From Miltoncostaea sp963823515 (GTDB taxonomy: Bacteria; Actinomycetota; Thermoleophilia; Miltoncostaeales; Miltoncostaeaceae), in contig CAWGMB010000004.1 of the NCBI GenBank assembly GCA_963823515.1, positions 62,001 to 126,000 of the forward strand: DNA of 64,000 nt, written 5' to 3'. The notes under the pieces are model-generated. The model was not told the origin of the DNA and ran no database searches. It worked only from the letters and a program-made list of their open reading frames with translations. Position 1 is the stretch's first letter. Every line of letters begins with the position of its first letter. The translations under genes and the position numbers were made by a program. Positions 35,906 to 43,260 of the stretch are shown here, piece after piece.

Positions 35906-36490
35906 GTGGCTGAGGTACGCCGAGGGGCAAAGATCAATCCGGACGGGCTCGAGCTCAACGAGCGGGTCGTCCAGGTCAACCGCGTCGCGAAGGTCGTCAA
36001 GGGCGGCCGGCGATTCTCGTTCTCCGCGCTCGTCGTGGTCGGGAACGAGGTTGACACGGTCGGCGTCGGTCACGGGAAGGCCAAGGAGGTCCCCGTGGCC
36101 ATCCAGAAGGCCGTCGAGGACGCCAAGAAGAACCTCTTCCGCGTGCCCAAGTACCGGACCACGATCACGCATCAGGTCCTGGGTCGCTCGGGCGCCGGCA
36201 AGGTCTTCATGAAGCCGGCCTCCGAGGGTACCGGCGTGATCGCCGGCGGCGGCGTGCGCGCCGTGCTCGAGCTCGCCGGGATCCGCGACATCCTCACCAA
36301 GTCGCTCGGTACCAGCAACCCGGTCAACCTGGTCGCGGCGACCGTCGCGGGGCTCAAGTCCCTGCGTCGCCCCGAGGAGGTCGCCGCGCTGCGCGACAAG
36401 TCGGTCTCCGAGGTGCTGTTCGGCAGCGCCGGAACGGGTTCGGGCGCTCCGGCGACCGAGGCCGTCGGCGCCGGGGCCGCGTCCGAATGA
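35906..36490 (+). CDS. rpsE: 30S ribosomal protein S5
   Basis: S5 (194 aa) contributes to decoding fidelity. GTG 35906 starts AEVRRGAKINPDGLELNERV; the core includes VNRVAKVVKGGRRFSFSALV and the spectinomycin-loop segment. The end is a short Ala/Gly-rich tail. It overlaps rpmD (ATGA). Confidence 0.98.
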   Translation: MAEVRRGAKINPDGLELNERVVQVNRVAKVVKGGRRFSFSALVVVGNEVDTVGVGHGKAKEVPVAIQKAVEDAKKNLFRVPKYRTTITHQVLGRSGAGKVFMKPASEGTGVIAGGGVRAVLELAGIRDILTKSLGTSNPVNLVAATVAGLKSLRRPEEVAALRDKSVSEVLFGSAGTGSGAPATEAVGAGAASE

Positions 36491-36675
36491 GTCGCCTCGT
36501 CATCACTCAGGTCCGCTCGAAGATCGGGACGCAGGAGCGCCACCGCGGCACCCTGCGCGCGCTCGGGCTCCGGAAGATCGGCCAGACGGTCGAGCACGAG
36601 GACTCCCCCCAGCTGCAGGGCATGCTCCGCATGGTCGCGCGGCTCGTCGATGTGAAGGAGGCCTCGAATGGCTAG
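36487..36675 (+). CDS. rpmD: 50S ribosomal protein L30
   Basis: L30 (62 aa). The pattern LVITQVRSKIGTQERHRGTL then LRALGLRKIGQTVEHEDSPQ is diagnostic. ATG 36487 overlaps rpsE by four bases; the last eight bases overlap rplO. Confidence 0.97.
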   Translation: MSRLVITQVRSKIGTQERHRGTLRALGLRKIGQTVEHEDSPQLQGMLRMVARLVDVKEASNG

Positions 36676-37201
36676 CGCCGAGATCCCCGAGACCCCCGCC
36701 GAGGACATCCGCCTCGACAAGCTCGCCCCCCGCCCCGGCTCCAAGCGCCCGCGCAAGCGCGTCGGGCGCGGCATCGGCTCCGGCACGGGCAAGACGTCCG
36801 GTCGCGGCCAGAAGGGCCTGGGCTCCCGCGCCGGCGGCGGCGTCCGCCAGGGCTACCAGGGCGGCCAGACCCCGATCCAGATGCAGCAGGGCAAGCTGCG
36901 CGGCTCCAACCGCAAGATGTCGATGCCGATGGGCCCGTTCCGCACCCACTCGGTTCCGGTGAACGTCGGCCGCCTCGACGTCTTCGACGCCGGCTCCACG
37001 GTCGACCTCGAGGCCCTCATGGCCAAGGGGCTCGTCAAGAACAACGCGAACCGTGACTGGCCCGTCAAGCTGCTCGCCCAGGGTGAGATCGACCGCGCGC
37101 TGACGGTCCGGGTGCACGCCGCCTCGGCCGCCGCCGTGACGAAGATCGAGGCCGCCGGCGGAACCGTTGAGATCATCGGCGAGGCCGGCACGACGGAGTG
37201 A
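36668..37201 (+). CDS. rplO: 50S ribosomal protein L15
   Basis: L15 (177 aa). The Gly/Arg-rich N-terminus contains KRVGRGIGSGTGKTSGRGQK, which threads through 23S rRNA; the C-terminal globular part ends KIEAAGGTVEIIGEAGTTE. ATG 36668 overlaps rpmD by eight bases. Its TGA overlaps an ATG that opens a 39-codon ORF (37201). Confidence 0.98.
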   Translation: MASAEIPETPAEDIRLDKLAPRPGSKRPRKRVGRGIGSGTGKTSGRGQKGLGSRAGGGVRQGYQGGQTPIQMQQGKLRGSNRKMSMPMGPFRTHSVPVNVGRLDVFDAGSTVDLEALMAKGLVKNNANRDWPVKLLAQGEIDRALTVRVHAASAAAVTKIEAAGGTVEIIGEAGTTE

Positions 37202-37320
37202 TGGTCGGCGAAGGACAAAGGCCGTGCGGCCCGCCGAGTGAGAACCGGGTGCTCCGGATGCCGGAGAACGAAGGCTCGCAGCCGTCGGACCTGCGGCCGA
37301 CCGGTACGACGACCTTCTAG
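37201..37320 (+). CDS. Possible small protein between rplO and secY (39 aa)
   Basis: A 39-codon ORF whose ATG overlaps the rplO TGA (TGATG) and whose TAG (37318-37320) leads straight into the secY Shine-Dalgarno. It fills the gap almost exactly. The product opens MVGEGQRPCGPPSENRVLRM and ends DLRPTGTTTF: hydrophilic, one Cys, no membrane span. Third-position G+C is about 85%, against about 64% and 59% for positions one and two, which is coding-like. An internal hairpin (37252-37266) is also present, so the segment could instead be a regulatory leader. I do not recognise it. Confidence 0.45.
   Translation: MVGEGQRPCGPPSENRVLRMPENEGSQPSDLRPTGTTTF
37252..37268 (+). promoter_or_regulatory. secY leader hairpin with repeated motif
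   Basis: CTCCGG (37252-37257), loop ATG, CCGGAG (37261-37266). The 14-mer CGGATGCCGGAGAA at 37255-37268 recurs before rpoA at 41887-41900. Confidence 0.4.
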
Positions 37321-37332
37321 GAAGGAGGGCGG

Positions 37333-38595
37333 ATGCTGAAGACGATCCTCACGTCGCTCCGCTCGCCGGAGCTTCGCAAGAAGCTTCTGTTCACGGCTTT
37401 CATCCTGTTGGTCTACCGGTTCGGGTCGTTCGTGCCCACGCCGGGTGTCGACCTGGACGCGCTCCAGGCGGCCCTCGACCAGCGCGGCAGCCGGCTGCTG
37501 GACTTCCTCAACCTGTTCGCCGGCGGCGCGCTGACGCGCTTCGCCGTCTTCGCGCTCGGCATCATGCCGTACATCACCGCGAGCATCATCCTGCAGCTGA
37601 TGACGGTCGTGATCCCCTCCCTGGAGAAGCTCCAGAAGGAGGGCGAGAGCGGCCAGCAGAAGATCACCCAGTACACGCGCTACTTCACCGTGGTGCTGGC
37701 CCTGCTGCAGTCGATGGCCTACGTCCTGTACTTCCGCTCGCAGGACGCGCTGCCCGGCTTCACCCCCGGCCGCTTCTACCTGATCGTGATCTCGGTCACC
37801 GCGGGCACGGTGCTGCTGATGTGGCTCGGCGAGCTCATCACCCAGCGCGGGGTGGGCAACGGCATCTCGCTCCTGATCTTCGCGAGCATCGTGTCGTCGG
37901 TCCCCGACGCCGTGAACGGCTGGCTCACCCTGCCGCCCGTGTCGCAGGTCCTGATCCTGACCATCGCGCTCGCCGTGGTGGTCGCCGTGGTCTTCATCAA
38001 CGAGGGCCAGCGCCGCATCCCGATCCAGTACGCCAAGCGGGTCGTGGGCCGCCGCCAGACCTCGGGCGGCACCACCTACATGCCCCTTCGGGTCAACATG
38101 GCGGGCGTGATCCCCGTGATCTTCGCCTCGTCGGTGGTGATCCTGCCGCCGACGCTGGCCGAGCTCGGGGGCCAGACCGGCTTCTTCCAGGACGTCTCCG
38201 ATTTCCTGGCTCCGGGCTCCTGGTACTACATCATCTTCGAAGCGGCGCTCATCATCCTGTTCACCTACTTCTACACCGCGGTGCAGTTCAACCCGGTGGA
38301 GCAGGCGGACAACCTGAAGAAGTACGGCGGGTTCATCCCCGGCGTGCGTCCCGGCCGCCCGACGGCCGTGTACCTCGATCGCGTTCTGACGCGCCTGACC
38401 CTTCCCGGCGCCGTCTACCTCGCGATCATCGCCGAGCTGCCCAACATCGTCTTCCGGTACCTGCCGGATTCGAATGTGTTCTTCGGGGTGCTCGGCGGGA
38501 CGTCGATCCTGATCGTCGTCGGCGTCGCACTCGACACCATGCGCCAGATGGAGGCACAGCTGATGATGCGCTCGTACGAGGGGTTCCTGAAATAG
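37333..38595 (+). CDS. secY: Preprotein translocase subunit SecY
   Basis: SecY (420 aa) is the channel of the Sec translocon, with ten membrane spans. ATG 37333 follows GAAGGAGG. Conserved pieces are FVPTPGVDLDAL, the plug-side FNLFAGGALTRFA-like DFLNLFAGGALTRFAVFALG, GIMPYITASIILQLMTVVIP and the cytoplasmic loop KKYGGFIPGVRPGRPT. It is separated from rplO by a 131-base region and overlaps the predicted adk start at its stop. Confidence 0.98.
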   Translation: MLKTILTSLRSPELRKKLLFTAFILLVYRFGSFVPTPGVDLDALQAALDQRGSRLLDFLNLFAGGALTRFAVFALGIMPYITASIILQLMTVVIPSLEKLQKEGESGQQKITQYTRYFTVVLALLQSMAYVLYFRSQDALPGFTPGRFYLIVISVTAGTVLLMWLGELITQRGVGNGISLLIFASIVSSVPDAVNGWLTLPPVSQVLILTIALAVVVAVVFINEGQRRIPIQYAKRVVGRRQTSGGTTYMPLRVNMAGVIPVIFASSVVILPPTLAELGGQTGFFQDVSDFLAPGSWYYIIFEAALIILFTYFYTAVQFNPVEQADNLKKYGGFIPGVRPGRPTAVYLDRVLTRLTLPGAVYLAIIAELPNIVFRYLPDSNVFFGVLGGTSILIVVGVALDTMRQMEAQLMMRSYEGFLK

Positions 38596-39251
38596 CCCGC
38601 CTCATCCTCCTCGGCCCCCCCGGCGCCGGGAAGGGCACCCAGGCCGAGCGCCTCGGTGCCGAACACCATCTGCTGCACCTCTCGACGGGCGACCTCCTGC
38701 GGGCCGCCGTCAAGGAGGGCACCGACCTCGGCCGCGAGGCGAAGCGCTTCATGGACGCCGGCGAGCTGGTGCCCGACGCGGTCGTCGTGGGAATGATCCG
38801 CGAGAGGCTCGCCCCTGGCACGAGTCCCGCCTTCCTGCTCGACGGTTTCCCGCGGTCCGTGCCCCAGGCCGACGCCCTCGACTCGATGCTCACCGATCTC
38901 AGGCTGCCGCTCGACGCGGTCGTCTCGATCGCGGTCTCCCGCGAAGAGCTGGTGCGCCGCCTGGCCGGCCGCTGGATCTGCCGCGGCTGCGGGCGCTCGT
39001 TCCACGAGGTCTTCAACCCGTACGCCGGCGACGAGTGCCCGGCTGCCGGTGGGAAGTGCGACCTGTACCAGCGGGAGGACGACCGCCCGGAGACCGTGGT
39101 CAATCGCCTCGCGGTCTACGAGGAGCAGACGGCGCCGCTCATCGACTACTACCGCGCGCGCGGCCTGCTGCGCGAGGTCGACGGCGAGCGCACCCCGGAC
39201 GAGGTCTATGGCCAGATCGTCGCGCACATCCCGACGACGCCGGCCGGCTAG
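38592..39251 (+). CDS. adk: Adenylate kinase, apparent ATA start
   Basis: Adenylate kinase (219 aa) converts ATP and AMP to two ADP. The conserved N-terminus ARLILLGPPGAGKGTQAERL follows an ATA codon at 38592 that overlaps the secY stop (ATAG). GAGGGG (38578-38583) lies eight bases upstream. No ATG, GTG or TTG occurs in frame nearby, and a downstream ATG would remove the P-loop, so an ATA start is inferred. LID-domain cysteines (CRGCG...ECPAAGGKC) suggest the zinc-binding form; LDGFPRS and the AMP site are intact. Confidence 0.93.
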   Translation: MARLILLGPPGAGKGTQAERLGAEHHLLHLSTGDLLRAAVKEGTDLGREAKRFMDAGELVPDAVVVGMIRERLAPGTSPAFLLDGFPRSVPQADALDSMLTDLRLPLDAVVSIAVSREELVRRLAGRWICRGCGRSFHEVFNPYAGDECPAAGGKCDLYQREDDRPETVVNRLAVYEEQTAPLIDYYRARGLLREVDGERTPDEVYGQIVAHIPTTPAG

Positions 39252-40041
39252 GCGGGTCACGGCCTCCACCGGACGCTCCCGGGGTCCCATTCCCAAGACC
39301 CCGGGTGAGATCGACGCGATGGCCGCGTCGGGCGCCGTGCTGGCGGAGTGTCACGACCTCCTGCAGTCCGAGATCGCCGTCGGCGTCACCACGGCCCACC
39401 TCGACGCGCTCGCCGAGGAGCTCATCCTCGCGCGCGGGGGCATCCCGGCCTTCAAGGGCTATCCCGGCCCGACGCCGTACCCGGCCTCCATCTGCTCGTC
39501 CGTCAACGACGCCGTGGTCCACGGCATCCCCGACGGCTACGCGCTGCGCGACGGTGACGTGCTGGCCATCGACGCCGGCGTCATCCTCGACGGCTGGGTC
39601 TCCGACGCCGCCCGCACCCACGCCGTCGGCCGGGCCTCCCCGATCGCCCAGCGACTGATCGAGGTCACGCGCGTCTCGCTCGAGCGCGGGATCGCGGCAG
39701 CCCGGCTGGGGAACCACGTCGGCGACATCGGCCACGCGGTGCAGGCCGAGGTGGAGGCCGCCGGGTTCTCGGTGGTGCAGAGCCTGGTCGGCCACGGCGT
39801 CGGCCGCTCGATGCACGAGGAGCCCCAGGTCCCGAACTTCGGACGGCCCGGGGCGGGCGCGGAGCTGACCGAGGGGCTGGTGATCGCGATCGAGCCGATG
39901 GTGAACGTCGGCCACCACGACGTGATCCTGGCCGAGGACGGCTGGACCATCTCCACCAAGGACGGCTCCCTCTCGGCGCACTGGGAGCACACCGTCGCCG
40001 TGACGTCCGAGGGGCCGCGGATCCTCACGCTGGCGGCCTGA
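39208..40041 (+). CDS. map: Methionine aminopeptidase, type I
   Basis: Removes the initiator Met. Metal ligands of the pita-bread fold are visible: Asp in AIDAGVILDGWVSDAA, His in VGHGVGRSMHEEPQVPNF, Glu in IAIEPMV and Glu in WEHTVAV. The start is uncertain. ATG 39208 gives 277 residues with a basic Arg-rich N-terminus and overlaps adk by 44 bases. ATT 39289 would give the family-like start PKTPGEIDAM. ATG 39319 would remove that segment. The catalytic region is unaffected. infA, expected next, is absent. Confidence 0.93.
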   Translation: MARSSRTSRRRRPARRVTASTGRSRGPIPKTPGEIDAMAASGAVLAECHDLLQSEIAVGVTTAHLDALAEELILARGGIPAFKGYPGPTPYPASICSSVNDAVVHGIPDGYALRDGDVLAIDAGVILDGWVSDAARTHAVGRASPIAQRLIEVTRVSLERGIAAARLGNHVGDIGHAVQAEVEAAGFSVVQSLVGHGVGRSMHEEPQVPNFGRPGAGAELTEGLVIAIEPMVNVGHHDVILAEDGWTISTKDGSLSAHWEHTVAVTSEGPRILTLAA

Positions 40042-40270
40042 GGACCGATCGCACCAGGCGCTGCGCCCGCCGGCAGACCCTGCGCGCGCGAAGCCCGTCG
40101 TGGCCGACCGCGCCCTCCGCATCCTCCGCTGAGCGGACCCGGAGCGGACCAACATCCCCGCAACGCCCCGTGCTATCCTTCCGGACCGCTCGCGGGAGGT
40201 TCCCGTGAGCATGCCCGCGCCCAACGTCACACCGGAGATCTCCGGTTCGACAGGTTCCAGGGGAAGAGTC
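40042..40270 (+). promoter_or_regulatory. map-rpmJ spacer with promoter and palindrome
   Basis: This 229-base spacer replaces infA. It holds an extended -10, TGCTATCCT (40171-40179), flanked like the rpsL promoter. A strong GGGAGG (40193-40198) precedes GTG 40205, which is in frame with rpmJ with no stop between. The perfect palindrome ACCGGAGATCTCCGGT (40231-40246) sits 24 bases before the rpmJ GTG. Confidence 0.5.
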
Positions 40271-40384
40271 GTGAAGGTCCGTGCATCCGTGAAGCCGATC
40301 TGCGAGAAGTGTCGCGTCATCAAGCGGCACGGCAAGCTTCTGGTCATCTGCCAGAACGCCCGGCACAAGCAGGTCCAGGGCTGA
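40271..40384 (+). CDS. rpmJ: 50S ribosomal protein L36
   Basis: L36 (37 aa) is the smallest 50S protein, here of the zinc-ribbon type: CEKC, C-x4-H in VICQNARHKQ. It opens KVRASVKPICEKCRVIKRHG and ends KQVQG. GTG 40271 follows GGGGAAG. An in-frame GTG at 40205 with a stronger ribosome-binding site could add 22 residues, but L36 is almost always 37-38 residues. The TGA overlaps the rpsM ATG. Confidence 0.96.
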   Translation: MKVRASVKPICEKCRVIKRHGKLLVICQNARHKQVQG

Positions 40385-40755
40385 TGGCGCGCATCGCCGG
40401 CGTCAACATCCCCCGCGAGAAGCGGATCGAGATCGGGCTCACGTACGTCTTCGGGATCGGCCGTCCGACGGCCAACAAGATCCTGGCGGAGACGGGCATC
40501 AACCGTGACACCTACGTGCGGGATCTGACCGAGGAAGAGGTCGGCCGCCTGCGCGACGTCATCGAGAAGACGCTCATCGTCGAGGGCGACCTCCGCCGTG
40601 AGCGCTCGAACGACATGAAGCGCCTGATGGAGATCGGCTGCTACCGCGGCCTGCGCCACCGGCGCGGCCTCCCGGTCCGTGGCCAGCGCACGAGGACCAA
40701 CGCGCGCACGCGCAAGGGCCCCAAGCGCACCGTCAGCAAGCAGCGCAAGGGCTAA
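40384..40755 (+). CDS. rpsM: 30S ribosomal protein S13
   Basis: S13 (123 aa) contacts the P-site tRNA and forms intersubunit bridges. It opens ARIAGVNIPREKRIEIGLTY and ends in the basic tRNA-contact tail KGPKRTVSKQRKG. ATG 40384 overlaps the rpmJ stop. Confidence 0.98.
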   Translation: MARIAGVNIPREKRIEIGLTYVFGIGRPTANKILAETGINRDTYVRDLTEEEVGRLRDVIEKTLIVEGDLRRERSNDMKRLMEIGCYRGLRHRRGLPVRGQRTRTNARTRKGPKRTVSKQRKG

Positions 40756-40787
40756 GCCGAGAACCCCAGACAGGACCGAGGAGCGCG

Positions 40788-41186
40788 TTGGCACGCCAGA
40801 AGGTGACCCGTGGCCGCACACGTCGGCGCACGCGAAAGAACATCCCCGTGGGCAACGCCCACATCAAGACGTCGTTCAACAACACGATCGTCACCCTGAC
40901 CGACAAGCAGGGCAACGTGATCGCGTGGGAGACGGCCGGCTCCGCGGGCTTCAAGGGCTCGCGCAAGAGCACTCCGTTCGCCGCCCAGGTAACCGCAGAC
41001 TCGGCCGCGCGCAAGGGGATGGAGCACGGGCTCCAGAAGGTGGACGTCTTCGTCAAGGGCCCCGGCTCCGGCCGGGAGACCGCCATCCGTTCGCTGCAGG
41101 CCGCGGGCATCGAGGTCGCCTCGGTGACCGACGTCTCGCCGGTGCCCCACAACGGATGCCGCCCCCGCAAGCGGCGGCGGGTCTAG
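40788..41186 (+). CDS. rpsK: 30S ribosomal protein S11
   Basis: S11 (132 aa) lies on the platform. TTG 40788 follows GAGGAG and gives ARQKVTRGRTRRRTRKNIPV. Core: SFNNTIVTLTDKQGNVI and the end PVPHNGCRPRKRRRV, the last being the universal S11 tail. Confidence 0.98.
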   Translation: MARQKVTRGRTRRRTRKNIPVGNAHIKTSFNNTIVTLTDKQGNVIAWETAGSAGFKGSRKSTPFAAQVTADSAARKGMEHGLQKVDVFVKGPGSGRETAIRSLQAAGIEVASVTDVSPVPHNGCRPRKRRRV

Positions 41187-41188
41187 CC

Positions 41189-41791
41189 ATGGCGCGCTAC
41201 ACGGGACCCCAGGTCAAGCAGTCGCGTCGTGAGGGCGTCGCCCTCACCGACAAGGCGCAGAAGTACCTCGACCGCCGCCCCTACCCGCCGGGCGAGCACG
41301 GGCGCGGCCGTATCCGCCAGAGCGAGTACCTGCTCCAGCTCCGCGAGAAGCAGAAGACCCGCCGGTTCTACGGCGTGCTCGAGAAGCAGTTCCGGCGCTA
41401 CTACGCCAAGGCGAGCAGCCAGCCGGGCATCACCGGCGAGAACCTGCTGCGGATGCTCGAGATGCGCCTCGACAACGTCGTGTACCGGCTCGGCTTCGCG
41501 GCCACCCGCCGTCAGTCACGCCAGCTGGTGAATCACGGCCACTTCCGCGTGAACGGCAAGAAGGTCGACATCCCGAGCTACCAGGTGAAGCCCGACGACG
41601 TCATCACCCTGAAGCAGGGCTCGAACGCCGAGGGCGTGGTCCGCGCCGCGACCGAGTTGGTCGCTTCCGTGGCGCCGTGGCTCCAGGCCGACTACGACGC
41701 GTTGAACGGGAAGGTCCTCAAGGCCCCCGAGCGCGGCGAGATCGACACCCCCGTGAGCGAGCAGCTCATCGTGGAGCTCTACTCGAAGTAG
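41189..41791 (+). CDS. rpsD: 30S ribosomal protein S4
   Basis: S4 (200 aa) initiates 30S assembly. ATG 41189 is two bases after the rpsK stop and gives ARYTGPQVKQSRREGVALTD. The N-domain lacks the zinc cysteines (C-minus form). The S4 RNA-binding fold is MRLDNVVYRLGFAATRRQSR and HFRVNGKKVDIPSYQVK. Confidence 0.98.
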   Translation: MARYTGPQVKQSRREGVALTDKAQKYLDRRPYPPGEHGRGRIRQSEYLLQLREKQKTRRFYGVLEKQFRRYYAKASSQPGITGENLLRMLEMRLDNVVYRLGFAATRRQSRQLVNHGHFRVNGKKVDIPSYQVKPDDVITLKQGSNAEGVVRAATELVASVAPWLQADYDALNGKVLKAPERGEIDTPVSEQLIVELYSK

Positions 41792-41911
41792 CAAACGGCC
41801 CGGACCGGTCGCGATGGCATCGTCCGTGACGCGCGGACGACATGCCGATGCGCCGGCCCGCGGACCGCGTCAGTACCACGATCCGGCGGATGCCGGAGAA
41901 GAGAGAATCAC
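41792..41911 (+). promoter_or_regulatory. rpoA leader with two hairpins
   Basis: A 120-base spacer. One hairpin pairs CGTCCG (41821-41826) with CGGACG (41834-41839), extended by GCAT/ATGC. The second is TCCGGC (41882-41887) and GCCGGA (41892-41897), which covers part of the rpoA GGAG. The 14-mer shared with the secY leader is here at 41887-41900. Confidence 0.45.
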
Positions 41912-42853
41912 GTGCTCGACATCCAGTCGCCCCGCATGACCTACGAGCCCATCAGCGACCTGGTGGGCCGCTTCGAGGTCGAGCCGCTCGACCGCGGCTT
42001 CGGTCACACCTACGGCAACAGCCTGCGCCGTGTGCTCCTGTCGTCCCTCGAGGGCGCCGCCGTCACCTCGGTCCGCATCGAGGGCGTGCAGCACGAGTTC
42101 ACCACGATCCCGGGTCTGCGCGAGGACGTCACCGACGTCATCCTCAACCTGCGCGAGCTCGTCTGCCGCCTCCACGGCGAGGTCGGCGAGATCGAGGTCG
42201 AGCTCTCCAAGGTGGGTCCCGGCCCCGTCACGGCCGCCGACATCTCGGCCCCGGCGGACCTCGAGATCCTGAACCCCGAGCTCGAGATCGGGAACCTCGA
42301 GGCGGGCCACCGGCTCGACATGGTCCTGATGATCGCCCGCGGCCGCGGATATGTCCCCGCTGAGCAGAACAAGGGCCCGAGCACCACGATCGGGGTCATC
42401 CCGGTCGACTCCAACTTCTCGCCCGTCCTGCGGGTGCGGTACGAGATCAGCGCGGCGCGCGTGGGCCAGCGCACCGACTACGACAAGCTGACCCTCGAGA
42501 TCCAGACCGACGGCAGCGTGGACCCCCGCGCGGCGCTGTCGGAGGCCGCGGAGACGCTCATCGGCCGCCTGGCGATCTTCGCCGATCCGGAGAGCACCAA
42601 GCTGCTCGGTGAGCCGGTGGTCGAGGAGCCGCCCGCCGGCGGCGGCATGCACGACATCATGATCGAGGAGCTGGAGCTCGGAGTGCGCTCCTACAACTGC
42701 CTCAAGCGTGTGGGAGTCGAGACCATCGGCGACCTGATCTCGAAGACGGAGGCCGAGCTCTCGGCCATCCCGAACTTCGGCAAGAAGAGCATCGAAGAGG
42801 TCAAGGAGAACCTCGCTGCGCACGGCCTCGGCCTTCGCAGCGACGAGGACTGA
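41912..42853 (+). CDS. rpoA: DNA-directed RNA polymerase alpha subunit
   Basis: Alpha (313 aa) nucleates polymerase assembly. GTG 41912 gives LDIQSPRMTYEPISDLVGRF. The N-terminal dimerisation domain holds YGNSLRRVLLSSLEGAAVTS; an acidic linker lies near 240; the C-terminal UP-element/activator domain is LELGVRSYNCLKRVGVETIG and IPNFGKKSIEEVKENLAAHG. The hairpin over its ribosome-binding site could limit its translation. Confidence 0.99.
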   Translation: MLDIQSPRMTYEPISDLVGRFEVEPLDRGFGHTYGNSLRRVLLSSLEGAAVTSVRIEGVQHEFTTIPGLREDVTDVILNLRELVCRLHGEVGEIEVELSKVGPGPVTAADISAPADLEILNPELEIGNLEAGHRLDMVLMIARGRGYVPAEQNKGPSTTIGVIPVDSNFSPVLRVRYEISAARVGQRTDYDKLTLEIQTDGSVDPRAALSEAAETLIGRLAIFADPESTKLLGEPVVEEPPAGGGMHDIMIEELELGVRSYNCLKRVGVETIGDLISKTEAELSAIPNFGKKSIEEVKENLAAHGLGLRSDED

Positions 42854-42878
42854 GTCCTCTTCAGACCAGGAGACCACC

Positions 42879-43256
42879 GTGCGCCACCGTAACCATGGAC
42901 CCAAGCTCAACCGGAGCCCCTCGCACCGGAAGGCGCTGGCGTCGAACCTCGCCACCGCGCTCCTCACGCACGGTCGCATCCAGACGACCGAGGCCAAGGC
43001 CCGCCTCGCGCGGGGCGTCGCCGAGAAGGCGATCACCCTGGCCAAGGAGAACACCCTCCACTCGCGCCGCCAGGCGATCGCCCTGCTGCGCAACAAGGAC
43101 ATCACCTACCGGCTCTTCGACGTGATCGGCCCGGCCTTCAGTGACGTGCAGGGTGGCTACACCCGCGTGCTGAAGCTCGGCCCGCGTCAGGGCGACGCCG
43201 CCCCGATGGTCCTTCTCGAGCTGTCCAAGGACGTCGAGGCCGCGGCCGCGCGCTAG
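42879..43256 (+). CDS. rplQ: 50S ribosomal protein L17
   Basis: L17 (125 aa) at the tunnel exit. GTG 42879 follows CCAGGAGA. Signature: HRNHGPKLNRSPSHRKALAS and TTEAKARLARGVAEKAITLA. It ends four bases before truA. Confidence 0.98.
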   Translation: MRHRNHGPKLNRSPSHRKALASNLATALLTHGRIQTTEAKARLARGVAEKAITLAKENTLHSRRQAIALLRNKDITYRLFDVIGPAFSDVQGGYTRVLKLGPRQGDAAPMVLLELSKDVEAAAAR

Positions 43257-43260
43257 GCGC

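Noticed and set aside
41814..41942. ORF from ATG 41814 before rpoA
   Set aside because: It overlaps the rpoA start out of frame and has no ribosome-binding site or family match.
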